Source: Acanthosoma haemorrhoidale
Lineage: Eukaryota; Arthropoda; Insecta; Hemiptera; Acanthosomatidae
NCBI GenBank assembly: GCA_930367205.1
Contig: OV884012.1
Location: forward strand, 34,630,796 to 34,694,795
DNA: 64,000 bases
Reading direction: 5' to 3'
The first letter of the stretch is position 1. Each line of letters opens with the position of its first letter. The notes under the pieces are model-generated. The model saw only the letters and a list, made by a program, of their open reading frames with translations, did no database searches and was not told the DNA's origin. Positions 46,016 through 56,989 of the stretch are shown piece after piece. The position numbers and the translations under genes were made by a program.

Positions 46016-47510
46016 TTATGAAAAGAAGATAGTATATGTGATATTAAAAAAAAAAAAAAAAGGAACAATGTAATTGATTTAATATTTCCCAAACCCTCCT
46101 CAGGATTAAGAAGTAAGGACATATGGGGGGTGTTTGGGAGCGGGTATGAACATCTGTTTAGGTGTTAAATATGAAGAGGTATGAAGATTGTTTGGTTAGG
46201 AAAAGCTTGTAGAGGAAGGTGTGGAGAAAAGTACCCGATGAGCCCTTGCAAAACACGAGAGAAAGGTTCTGAAAACCGTTCCCTTACCTGTGCGGTTTCT
46301 AAGGTTCTTCATGGTTTCACGTCCGTTTTTAGCAAAAATTTACTTTTTAAGGTAAGGTACCTTTCACGTCTGCCCTCCTCCAGATCTTCTTGTCCCCTCT
46401 CTCTTATCTCTGGCTCCATGTACCTTCTACAATGCACTGTGAGCGCTTTATAATTGTGACAATATTATAATGAAAGCTGGGTGGGCTTAAAGGTAAAAAA
46501 AAAAAGCTGTAGCCATTAAGAAGACTTTATTTCCAGAGTGAATTATCCAGGAGTGGCAATCATGTCCAGTTAGCATCTCTCACTTGTGACCGGCGAAGGA
46601 GCAGCGACATTACGGATGCAGGCTGCGCGCAGATGTGTGGGTGCGCATAAATGGATGCATTTACGTCACTGTTTAGTGGCCATTAATAAGGGTGTTGTTA
46701 CTGGCCAAGGCGTTTTATCATGCATGTCTCAATGTCTGCGCAACAGTTAACAACAATACTGCTCATTAAGTTGGAGCCACTGCTCGGCGTAACGGTAGGT
46801 CTCTTAGGAATATATTAATATCTATCCATTGTGGGCGAGGTACCCACTTAACTGTCAAAGTATGTCATGACTCCATGATGACATCAACAGGCCTTGCTAA
46901 AAACTAACACGATTAACATTTATGTTTAATTTTTTGGGAATCTGAATTTTATTGGCGTTAGGCTAGAGAACAAGAAGTAACTGGCCCGTAAGCTAACTAA
47001 AGGGGGGGCACGGGACTTGGAGCATGTCTTTGAGAGAGTTAAGTGGATATTGAAAACAACAACATCAAAACATTTGATCCATCTCAACTAATTTCTAACG
47101 TTGTATTTAAATTTATTCGGCTAACTTTCAAAAAAAAAAGTCAAGTCTAATGTATTACGCAATTATGAGCTTAGTCACGGATCCGATAAAGATTTTTATG
47201 ATTTTTTATTAAAATTATCTATTAAAACCCCGGCACAAAATGTTTATTTTATATTATTTTATTATTATTTTAATAAAACTTGTTTCTATCAGTTATGAAC
47301 TGATAGTTATGTCTCAAAGTAAATAAATATCTTCCTTTGGATCCGGAAATTAACTGTATATTATATTTTCACTCAGATAAAGCTTTTCTGACTTCATCCT
47401 TTAACTTAAACAAATGGATCTTTTTGCCGAAACCAAAGGAAAGGGGTCTGTTTTCATTCAGAAACAGGACGATCCTATTTCGAGAAAAATATATAGTCAA
47501 TCAAAATATG
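46016..47510. other. Spacer with a GC-richer island at 46540-46870
   Basis: 46540-46870 is non-repetitive and GC-richer. It contains CATTAATAAG, TTAAGTTGG and TCATTAAGTTG-type homeobox-like sites and GTTTATGCGC-like words, making it a candidate cis-regulatory island. Frames 46181-46453 and 47337-47522 are unrecognised. Confidence 0.4.
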
Positions 47511-47514
47511 TCAA

Positions 47515-48030
47515 AAAATTAAGCATATCCAATCCTTCTTATTCAAATTTCCTGAGAATAATAGTTAATACCCGCACTTTCAGAACCCTCTATAACGATT
47601 CTAATACATCCTTGATCTCATATCTTTTAAGTTCACGAATTTCACCAAAACTTATCCAGTCACCGAACAGTCATTATAAAGCATCTTACATCCCTTTAGT
47701 CCTTGAATATTAAAGTGGCAATGGCGTCGTGCCTAACAGTTGGGACTCATTGCAATGGCCAGTACTGGAGGAACTGAGCGTCTGTGACTCTTAGTCTGCC
47801 TCATGACGTCAGCGTGTTCGTTGTAGCGGCTGATGGAGGAACATTGAGGCTCTTGAGACTTCAGGAGAGATGAAAATCATGTGGAGTAATTCCAGGGATG
47901 TATATTTATCGTATGAATGAGTGAGTGAATGGTGAACCGTAAATATGGAATGAATGAGATTATTGATCTCAATACTTATTGCCCAATAGCGTAGATGTTA
48001 ACTTTACTTCCATTAAAAGATTTTTTGACT
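47515..48030 (+). pseudogene. LINE family 1, plus strand (copy D)
   Basis: The frame contains LSISNPSYSNFLRIIVNTRT, then FRTLYNDSNT, paralleling QSEVLRTIVN and KTLHNDHN of copies A and B. AAAGTGGCAATGGCGTCGTG is the KWQWRR-type ORF end. The 3' UTR has GGGACTCATTGCAATGGCCA, GGCTGATGGAGGAACATTGA and AATATGGAATGAATGAGATT. It is the most divergent copy that still carries coding text. Confidence 0.75.
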
Positions 48031-48144
48031 AATAAAGATTTAAATTTAGATTCATCAAAGAAAAAAATAACAGTACCAGCAAAAGATCTTATGAAACCAT
48101 TTTTATTGAGAAGTGAAAAGGGTAATATTATCATGTAGTACTGT

Positions 48145-48235
48145 AAGTCAGTGATATAGGAACGAAGGGAGACATCCTAGGAATCCATTTGTCTGAAACT
48201 GAATATATGAAAAACACTTTGCTCTCTTTGCAGCA
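48145..48235 (+). repeat. Interspersed repeat, copy 1 of 2
   Basis: GTAAGTCAGTGATATAGGAA, ATCCTAGGAATCCATTTGTC and TGAAACTGAATATATGAAAA match 49735-49820 in the same order. The origin of the repeat is unknown. Confidence 0.7.
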
Positions 48236-48239
48236 AGGA

Positions 48240-49425
48240 AGGTTAGCCCTTGAGCTGTTAATGTCAGTACAAGAGGGTGTAAATAATTAAACATGGTAGG
48301 GTTACTTTCTCGTGAAGGTATTTTTAATTTACTTTAAATAGTATGCTATCACGAAGCACAGGGACAAAAGGAATGCTAAATAAACAGGAATTTAAAAGAT
48401 AAACGACAGCTAAAAGGTAATTTACTTCATATTTTACTCCTGTATTTATTAAATATAATTACCTTCCTGCAATTAACTGTCCGACCCTGCTCGTGTTTTT
48501 GAAAGCTGCTTAACTTGAGTTTGCAGCTGTTTTAAAACAACGCACTGTCGCAATATTAGATTTCACCTAGGTACCGTAAGAATTATTTTTATTCCTCTAA
48601 TCAGTTTGTTTAGACCTCGCCCTCAGCTGAATACTTTGCACGTTTCCCTTTGAATTTATTTAGTGTAATTTGTATATTCGCTATTTTTTTCCTTATAATA
48701 GAATTCTCTGCACGTGTACCTTCTAGCGGAGCTACAAATATTTATAACTGTATTTGTTATTCTTGTGAATAGCAGATATTTATTAATGATTTAAAATATA
48801 TAACAATACTCAATTCCCGGATAGCACCTTCCATTCATTATTTAAATAATTTTTTGCTAAGTGTTTATCAACTGCAATATTTTTATAGATACGTTGGGCA
48901 CTCTTCTAATTTTGTAAAAATACTTATTTAAATAGTCTCTTCATTTTATATGTTAAATATAAAGTAAATAACTATAATATTGATATAAAACACATCAAAA
49001 CCTGCTTAGAACCTTTTATAATTTTTTTTTTTAATTTTATTCTAAATTTCTTATTTTCTTTTATGTTTTTGGAATTTCATTCAAATTCTTTTGGCGTTAG
49101 TGTATTTTTAATGCTTCCTTAAGTATGTATAAAAAATTATAAGATCTTCAAGCATAAAAGCTTCTAATTATTTGTTCCATCAGCCTCAATAGGTGAACTG
49201 ATTATTATTTTTTTATTAATAATTTATATTTGTAACGACAGTCTTTATTTTTATTAGGACCAACGAACCATCGGGTTGAAGTGCTTTAAAACATAAATAC
49301 ATTTTGCAAACTAAATTATTCGTATGAAGAATCGGTTTTGCGTTGAATACCTCTCGCTGCTCTCCGCACAGCTCTCAACAGTCATGATCCTCCTTGTGGC
49401 AGACAACACAGAGTTGAGGAAGACT
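48240..49425. other. AT-rich spacer, no gene seen
   Basis: Featureless AT-rich sequence with several T runs. Confidence 0.6.
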
Positions 49426-49429
49426 TTCA

Positions 49430-49625
49430 CCAAGAGCCTGCGTGCCGGCCACTAAGAACGGCAACCCTCTAATGGCTTCACATCATTAGGACAACGAGGG
49501 CCTAATTAATAAGCACTGGTGCCTTTCGCTTCAGCCTCCTCGTAATTGCTACCTCCTTCGCTCTCTTTTACGACCGCTAAATTGGAAACAACAAAAGCCC
49601 GCCCGACCCAAGGGACCTACTTCAA
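49430..49625. other. GC-richer island, possible regulatory DNA
   Basis: A non-repetitive, less AT-rich block including GGGCCTAATTAATAAGCACT and CTCCTCGTAATTGCTACCTC, which carry TAATTA and TAATTG homeodomain cores. There is no reading frame. It differs from the repeats nearby. Confidence 0.3.
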
Positions 49626-49734
49626 TTACGCTTAAGGACGACCGGTTGTCGGGTGCCCAACCGATTTAATTATAGCACATAACTCATAATTTAGTGCTGT
49701 TCCGTGCCGAGGAAGGAGCATATTCAGCCAAGGC

Positions 49735-49820
49735 CTGTAAGTCAGCGAAATAGGAATGATCGGAGGCATCATAGGAATCCATCCGCCTGAAACTGAATGT
49801 ATGAAAAACACTTTGTTCTG
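49735..49820 (+). repeat. Interspersed repeat, copy 2 of 2
   Basis: GTAAGTCAGCGAAATAGGAA, ATCATAGGAATCCATCCGCC and TGAAACTGAATGTATGAAAA match 48145-48235. Similarity fades immediately on both sides, so the shared unit is about 85 bp. Confidence 0.7.
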
Positions 49821-49829
49821 AGACAATGT

Positions 49830-52580
49830 GCCTTAAATAATGATAAAAAATACACATAAGAATTTCTAGTTGACATACATTGAGCCTATGGGCGTATGTG
49901 ATGATTTAAAAGTAAAATATTGAAACAAAAAATGAGTAAAAGGTTGCTGGAATATAATTTCTGCTGAATTATGAATTGTTAGATTGAAGGAAGATAAGGA
50001 AGAGGTAAGTTTAGATTTAATGATTATGGGTAAGAAAAGAACGGTCAAAGTAAACAGGCTTGTGAGAAGGGAAGTTCAAGTCGAACGGGCACGACCTAGT
50101 CTTACGAATTTGGTAGCTGATCGGAGGTGGTTGCAATGTCAAGCCTTTTTAGTCATGACACCCCAAAGAGGGAGAGGTCCACGTACTGGGGACCGCCACA
50201 GGGATACATCCATCACAACTTGGAGTAGCGCTGAAGAATGCATCTTCCTTGGATTTTCGGGAGAAATGAACTTAGAAAACAGGTCGTCAGAATATTCAGG
50301 TAGAAAGAGTGTTGTACTTGGGAATATTTCTCTCTAGTAGGACAGCGATCATAATCGCCATGTACGTTCATGTTCACCCCGAACATATATTATAAAGTAT
50401 ATACAACCAACCCCTTTGTACTTCTTTTGTTCGTTTTGATATCGGGATCTAACTCTAATCATTGCTCTGTGACAGAACCCGCTGTTCTCTATGCCACAGA
50501 GTAAAAATGTTGACCTTTGAAAAAATTGAATGGTTACTCTGAGAGTACTCTATCTCAACAGATGAACCAGTGAAATTTCCCTCACAACAATTAGTTCGGC
50601 TAGCTTGGACATCTAATGAGGATGTTTTTGCCAAACAGGAACCTTCACGTATCAAGAATGTACTTTTTGGGTCTACAAGAAGAACGATAGAAAGATAAAA
50701 TGTGGATACATATAAATAAATCAAAATATATTGATACGAATAAATTACCTAGTTTAGTCTAGGTTTGACAAATCTAAGTCTTTTCGGTCGAAAAGCTCAT
50801 TGAAAAAAGAATATTTACAACTCTTATCAAAGATAAAAAAAAATCGATTAATGATGACGATAAGATTTTATTCATATAAATAAATATGAAGACATATCTT
50901 CATTTACAGAAAATTTGATTGAAACGGTTATTAAAACAATCATTTATCTCCCTTTTTCTTCTTATAATAGTTTTTTTACTTATTTAGGTAAAGAAAAAAC
51001 TCGTAAAATGGATCAAGATAATAAAATCAACGACCGTAAATTCTCTTCTGAAAGCTATTGTGGTGTAAATTTCCCATTTACAGGTTTCCGCTGATGTAGC
51101 TGTTTCTATTGTTACGGCTTTGAATGGACTTATAGTTGACAGCAATTCTACTCTTGAAGAAAATGCTTCCATTTAAGAGTTCCACAGCTCATTTTTATTC
51201 GCATGCCTTTTATTAAACCAGGAATGGGAGTGATAGGCAAAGAAAGTTTTATTTATATACAATCAAAACGCTTATTTCTCACGATTGAGGGTAAGTCAAT
51301 AGGTAGATAGATAAATAGCCTTTGGGTTTATATGTTTTTTTTTTATTTCATTATAAATAATAAACATTCACTCTATCATTGCACCGAATTATGCACCCAA
51401 GAAGTTATGCCAGAGTATATGTATGTATATATATGCACTAAACCATATATATTGTAACCTACCTCATTTTTTACCATTTCTCTTTCTACTTTATTCGATC
51501 AATTTAACTTAACTAATTTGGCAGGTCCGTCATGAGATCTTTAATTCAAATTGTTTTATGTCTTTGACATAGGAATTTATCCCGATTGAATCGCCCGATC
51601 TCAAGGCTAATGTTGTAGTTATTAATAAATTGAGAAACTAGGAATTGTGAAATATATTTAAATAAAATGGTTATAACAAATAATTATAATTATATAGAGT
51701 GCTGACAAAAACTATAAAAAAATATTCAATTCCTTTTAAAATAGGATAGTTACTACCAATTACAAAAAACATGAAATTTGAGCTCAATTTCTTTTAATGG
51801 ATCCATAATAAAAACAATATTAATATCACCCAATCGATGATCTTCCTGTAATCCAATCAACGTTACTTTCTGCTGTTGGTTCTTCTCCTCTCTTCCGTTT
51901 ATCTCTAAGACTGTCCGTTTATCTCATCCCCACTCCTAGGAGCATAAGGGAAGATGCTTACCAGATGTGAGGGTTCCTGGCCATGATATTCTCAAATATG
52001 AATGTCACAATATATATACATATATATATAGTATTTTCAATTCCACTCATGTGTCGGAATGTTGAAGGAATGAAGGTTATTTCGATAAATTATAAAATAT
52101 TTTCACTTTGCACCAACAAAACTATTCAAAAATAAGCTTTGATAACCATTTTCATCCAATAGTAATTGTAGGATAGTTAGTTAGCTTTCAAGCGATATAA
52201 ATTTAGTCCTCAATCCAAAGATACCTGATGGGCACGGTAGAATTTCTTCAGACATTAACGTTATCTCAGATTTGGACAATTTTTGTGTAATTATGTTATA
52301 TTTATCTGATTTTGAAGGCCATTGGTCAAAATCCAGGAAAAACTGGAAAATAATCATTATTTTAATTGTTAATATGAGGTGGGTTAATTAATCTCAGGTA
52401 TCAAATATTAGAAACTATCCAAGCCATTATAAGTTTGTAAATATAGTAATTAGTGGTGTAATACGTTTAGGTGATGGAGTGCAAGCAACAGGTTTACAGG
52501 CAGATTGGAATAAGAAGTGCTACCGAATTGATTTTATTCAGTTATTATTGATAAGTAATGATTAGTAAGATATTTTATTC
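49830..52580. other. AT-rich spacer with unrecognised short frames
   Basis: Plus frame 49984-50337 (117 codons; basic, Arg/Glu/Ser-rich) and minus frames 50455-50724 (89 codons) and 50984-51172 (62 codons) look less random than most. They match no family I know, have no convincing splice context, and are not repeated in the window. They could be decayed transposon or gene pieces. Confidence 0.4.
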
Positions 52581-52589
52581 AGGCCAGAC

Positions 52590-53000
52590 GTGGTGTTAAG
52601 TAGTTAGGAACCGACCGCACATCGCGTTCTCTCCCCCGGAATGTTCATCAGCCCTAAGTCTGTAATTAACTGCTCGAGTATCCGTGACAAAGACCACTCG
52701 GTGTCGAGCTACACTTAGCCTATGCCTCATAAATATTAATATCGATATTAATTATTCAGTTTGGTTAGCGATCCGGACAATTATCACGACGGCAGCTTCG
52801 CTGTGGCTATCGGAGCCGGTACCTATCAAACTTCATACCATTATCATAAGCAGGCCACTTAGAGTATTATCTTAATTGCTCAATTCTAAGCCGATTAATC
52901 AATGATTCCGTGGGAACTGGGAAGGAGGGGGATGGCGGCCAGGGGAGGGGGGTGCAGCATCGGGCACTTCAGCACGCGAACGCATTATGCAAAGTTATGG
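52590..53000. other. GC-richer island, possible regulatory DNA
   Basis: A non-repetitive stretch with many homeodomain-type cores (GTAATTAACTG, TTAATTATTC, TTAATCAATG) and a POU-like ATTATGCAAAG near 52984. GC content is well above the flanks. No coding signal is consistent; the 52684-52875 frame is unremarkable. Confidence 0.35.
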
Positions 53001-53009
53001 CATTTTTCT

Positions 53010-54310
53010 TTTGTTTGTTACGGAAGCGTCCATTAAAGCATGGCCAAAAAAACAAATTAACTAATAATTATAAAAGGAAGAAATGTATTAATGCACTTCG
53101 GCTCAAACGACGTATGTCTAAGACATAAAACACCACTAAGATTAAAAACATATGTATATTTATATAGATAAATACGGATATGCGGATTTGGGGGCACGAT
53201 GGGATTTTGTTGAATTTTTGCTTAGTTAACTTTATCAAAAACAGCTAACAGCTAGACTCGTGGCTAACTTTTAGCTCTCATATTAGCATGCAATGTTTTA
53301 CAGTAAATAATATCTTTTATGTCCTGTTTGGTCGGACAAATGTTTTAGTTGCTATCTAAAACGTCAGATTATGCAAAGCAAATGGCTAGGACTTGTTGGA
53401 AGTGACCTCAGGTGTACATGAATATACTTTATTCACAGTGCCTTAAACATCCAGAATATTTTAAGTTAGAAATGGGTATTTTTTCATTCATTGCAAAGTT
53501 TCATACAGCTCAGCTGGCCAGGTCTCAAAGCATGTTTTGTCTCAGCCGTGGGGCGGATGAAAGTGACTCTATGTGGAAGTAAGGGTGTCTATTTGTGTTA
53601 CATTTAGACATTTAGAGTGTCTTTGCTTTACAGTGTCGTTAATGTATGCCATTTCCAAGTATTTGAGTAATGTCTTGTTTGAAGCGAACAAGGTTAGTTA
53701 GTGGGAAATGGCTGAGTAGTTTTCGCATGCCTCATTTGGACGCTTGTAGCCACAAGCTTCGGCTCCATAAGTCCCCGCTGTAGTTTTAGGACAAGTTACA
53801 TATTTTCGATTCTTATCTAATGATACGGCTGATAGTCGCCAAATAAGGACATGCTAATTGTCAAGTACTTTAATGCACAGTTACGAAGTAAGCCAGCGCT
53901 GGCCGGTGCTTCTGAAGGCCACTACAATTGATAGGCTGGCCGGCCAGTGTAAGCAGATTGCTGTGGGAACATCTAATAGCCTTCGAGGGTGTCATTGTTC
54001 TAAGGTTCGCCTAGGGTACTAGGGTATCACACTGTTTCTGCACATCTCTGCAGCTATTTTCGCACTGCCCACTAAGCTATTTTTCTCCTTGCCAGTTCTG
54101 TGGCAAACGATACGGTCGAGTGAACATCCAGTCATGAGTTGGCAGTTTTCCTCCATTGAACACTTCGTTGGATAGAAAAATATTTTCATTCATTTTCTTT
54201 CTTTTGTACCTTTTTAACTTAAAATGTAATGTCTAAATTTGTTAATGACCCTAATACATTATTTTTCAATATTTACTAAGATTGACTATTTTTCTTTTTC
54301 TTTGTTACAG
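53010..54310. other. Spacer upstream of the possible exon
   Basis: No gene is recognised. 53490-54130 is less AT-rich and non-repetitive, with CTGGCCGGCCAG as a 12-bp palindrome near 53940. A branch-point-like TACTAAG and a pyrimidine tract lie at its 3' end (54275-54310). Confidence 0.4.
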
Positions 54311-54357
54311 GTAAAAGATGACGAAGTATGACTACGTTAAGAATAACTTCGTCAAGG
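54311..54357 (+). CDS. Possible short first coding exon (unrecognised protein)
   Basis: A strong 3' splice-site arrangement precedes this segment: TACTAAG near 54274-54280, then a pyrimidine tract TTTTTCTTTTTCTTTGTTAC ending in AG at 54310. The putative exon is 47 nt. It carries an ATG at 54318-54320 and an open frame MTKYDYVKNNFVK to a plausible donor AG-G|GTATGC at 54357/54358 (phase 1). Such short, ATG-bearing exons inside very large introns are common for insect developmental genes, and GC-richer islands lie on both sides. I do not recognise the peptide, and no second exon is identifiable within the window. Chance resemblance is quite possible. Confidence 0.3.
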
Positions 54358-55470
54358 GTATGCTGCTATATCTGATATATGCTGTATATATTATATATAC
54401 GGAATTTATACTTGCGTAGAATTGATTAGGTTGTCAAGGTATCAGCTTATGAAGGATAGATGTTTCCATCAAACGTCGCCTATTAATAAAATAAATTTGA
54501 TGGAAATCTAACCTCTATGTTTCGTCATCCTAAGTAGATGTTCCCACAAATACATCCACTCAAATATAAATTCAAGGTTTACTATCCATTTAATTGTATA
54601 CCACTTCATCGATCTAAGGCTGGACGGGGATTGGCCCCCAACAATTATAAAGCATTTTAGGGCTTTTGGCGCAAAATACATTGTTATAATTTTTCAAATA
54701 CAAATCCTACCCACGCAACTAAATATTTTCTAAATTCTTTGTCAAGTCCATTGCACATCCCTTACTTTAATCCTTCATTCAAGACACACGAAGAAAAAAA
54801 AGATTAAATTATATAAGACACCGAATATTAAAAGATATAATGGTCAACTAATACAACAACATATTCATTACATATATTAAAAAAAATTCATTTAACAATA
54901 CATGAAACTCGTAAACGTAAATAAAAAATTTATCCATACGATAAACGGGATTAGTCTAGTGAAAAAAAACATTGCCTTCCTCAACAATACGACAATTAAT
55001 ATGAAAGGTGTTATGCGTACTGGCCATCAGCTGCAATTTAAATATATTATTGCTATAAAGTGCCAATTAATGGTCTTTCAAAAATTATACGCAATTCGTG
55101 ATTAGCATTTGTTGTTATAGTCACTATTCGTACTAAGTTATAATTTTAATGCGTTGTGGAAGGCGCCAGCAGACGGCATATCGTGGAGGCAGTGGAAGTC
55201 GTTGTGGAAATGCCTATCTCCCAGCTAATTAGGGTACCCTACCATTAGCCCCGCCTGAGTAGCCTTGGCTGAAATATACTGAATATTTCACTCATGTTTA
55301 ACTGCCATTAAATGTTATTTTACAGTGATTCAGGTGGTATTTGTTGGAAGCATTTGCGTGCCTCCACTCACTCGAGCAGTGAGGCCTAGAATGCAATAAA
55401 TAAAATCTGCTTTGCTATCCAGAGTGCTACGCAGAGGTCTAACGAAAGCTTATCAATTATTTTCGAAAAT
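54358..55470. other. AT-rich spacer with a small GC-richer patch
   Basis: Mostly featureless. 55150-55260 is GC-richer, containing GTGGAGGCAGTGG, a word also present near 56800 in a similar context. Frame 54902-55105 is Lys/Asn/Ile-rich noise. Confidence 0.5.
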
Positions 55471-55478
55471 ACTTCATT

Positions 55479-55575
55479 CAGGGGTTATTTTGAATATTTT
55501 TGGCGATTAAGCACTATTTACTAGGGACTACCAGTTGTTAGCATACTAGTACACTATTCGTATTCGGGAAAAATC
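55479..55575 (+). repeat. Duplicated segment, copy 1
   Basis: CAGGGGTTATTTTGAATATT through CTATTTACTAGGGACTACCA to TTCGTATTCGGG. It recurs at 56219-56352, about 740 bp downstream in the same orientation. Confidence 0.88.
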
Positions 55576-56218
55576 AGAAATATGTCCATCAGTAAAATTA
55601 ATTATTTTGGTTCAGATAATGAAATTAAAATTGTATACAACTACTTTCAAAACTGTTTGCGATATCTAATCTATGAGTTAAAAATGTTAAAGAGTTACCA
55701 AGAAAAGACCATTGGAACAAAAATATTATAAAATGGAGAGAAGGAGAAGGAAGTTACGAATTAAATAAAAAAGGTTGTGTTCCGATATTCAAGTGAAAGG
55801 GTAACTTTTCAGGGAAATCAATTCTAAGGCTGTATAATCTCGAATATATGTTTTTTATGGTAAAAAAAATTGCTAACATTGTTTAAATAGTTAAAATTTG
55901 CATAAATAACGATATTGGAAAAAAAACTCACACAAAAACTAGCTTTACAAACCAGGAGGCTGACTAGATTCATCCTAAGGCCACTTATTAAATATTGCTA
56001 TATTCATTATAGAAATTAAAATATTAAATTGATTAAGTAGCCCCCAAAATGAACCCATACCCCAAGTGAAGTCCCTCGAGAAGATCAGGTGGGGAAGACG
56101 CCTAATGGGTTCAAATACGATGCCTCTACTTTACATATCACTAAATGAAATAATTGTAATATATGAGGTTCAAGCCGTTTACAGTGTTTAGGGTATTGTT
56201 ACGAGTCCAGAAGTATGT

Positions 56219-56352
56219 CCAGGGGTTATTTTGAATATTTTTGGTAATTGAGCACTATTTACTAGGGACTGCCAGCTGTTAGCGTACTAGTACACTATTT
56301 ACTAGGGACTACCAGCTGTTAGCGTACTAGTACACTATTTGTATTCGGGCAA
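56219..56352 (+). repeat. Duplicated segment, copy 2, with a 40-bp tandem expansion
   Basis: CAGGGGTTATTTTGAATATT recurs. The block CACTATTTACTAGGGACT-x-CCAGCTGTTAGCGTACTAGTA is present twice with a 40-bp period (56253-56292 and 56293-56332), where copy 1 has it once. The expansion therefore followed the duplication. Confidence 0.9.
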
Positions 56353-56739
56353 AATAAAAAGAATAGTTCCAGAGTTCCAGATTCAGTATTATACAAAATA
56401 CAAAATAGTAACGAATAGACATAAAGCAATTACCTATAAAATAATTTTTTTACAAAAATAGGTTTTATCAAGGAAATATTATAATGTAAAGTACATACAG
56501 AACAACAGGACCTCTTGATACCGATTAAAACCAAAAAATGCGTGGTTGAGAATCCAAAACTGACATAAAATGAGGTTTTAGGAAAATGCCCGCGTCGATC
56601 TCATCTGGCCAAAATACGAACTTCACCTCTGTTAAACCGTGAAGGTTCGCTCTGCATAATGTGCAAGAATTTCTTTGGAGTTTGTGGAGGGACTTAGAAA
56701 AATTAAAACGCGGACAGAGACGACATAGTTGGGCTTAAT

Positions 56740-56970
56740 GAGCCTTAGCCGAAGCGGTAGAACCCGTTGTGGCTGGTCCTCCGATCGTGGAGGCAGTGGG
56801 CATAGCGCTCGCTTTATAAAAGACTATCTCCAGTGTTAATTAGAAGGCAGTGGCTACGGCCATTAGCCCCCCCCCCTAAATGCATATTTAATTGCTTGAG
56901 GCTTTAATGCCCGCTACCAGGCTTACTGCCTCTTATCTACGTCACCTGCCCCCTTTTGGCCTTCAAGCTC
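56740..56970. other. GC-richer island, possible regulatory DNA
   Basis: Non-repetitive GC-richer sequence containing CGTGGAGGCAGTGG, GTTAATTAGAAGG, a C9 run and TTTAATTGCTTGAGG. The pair GTGGAGGCAGTGG ... ATCTCC ... TTAATTAG ... CCATTAGCCCC also appears in order at 55185-55250, so the two patches may be diverged copies of one element. Confidence 0.35.
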
Positions 56971-56989
56971 TTATATCAACGATTCTTCT

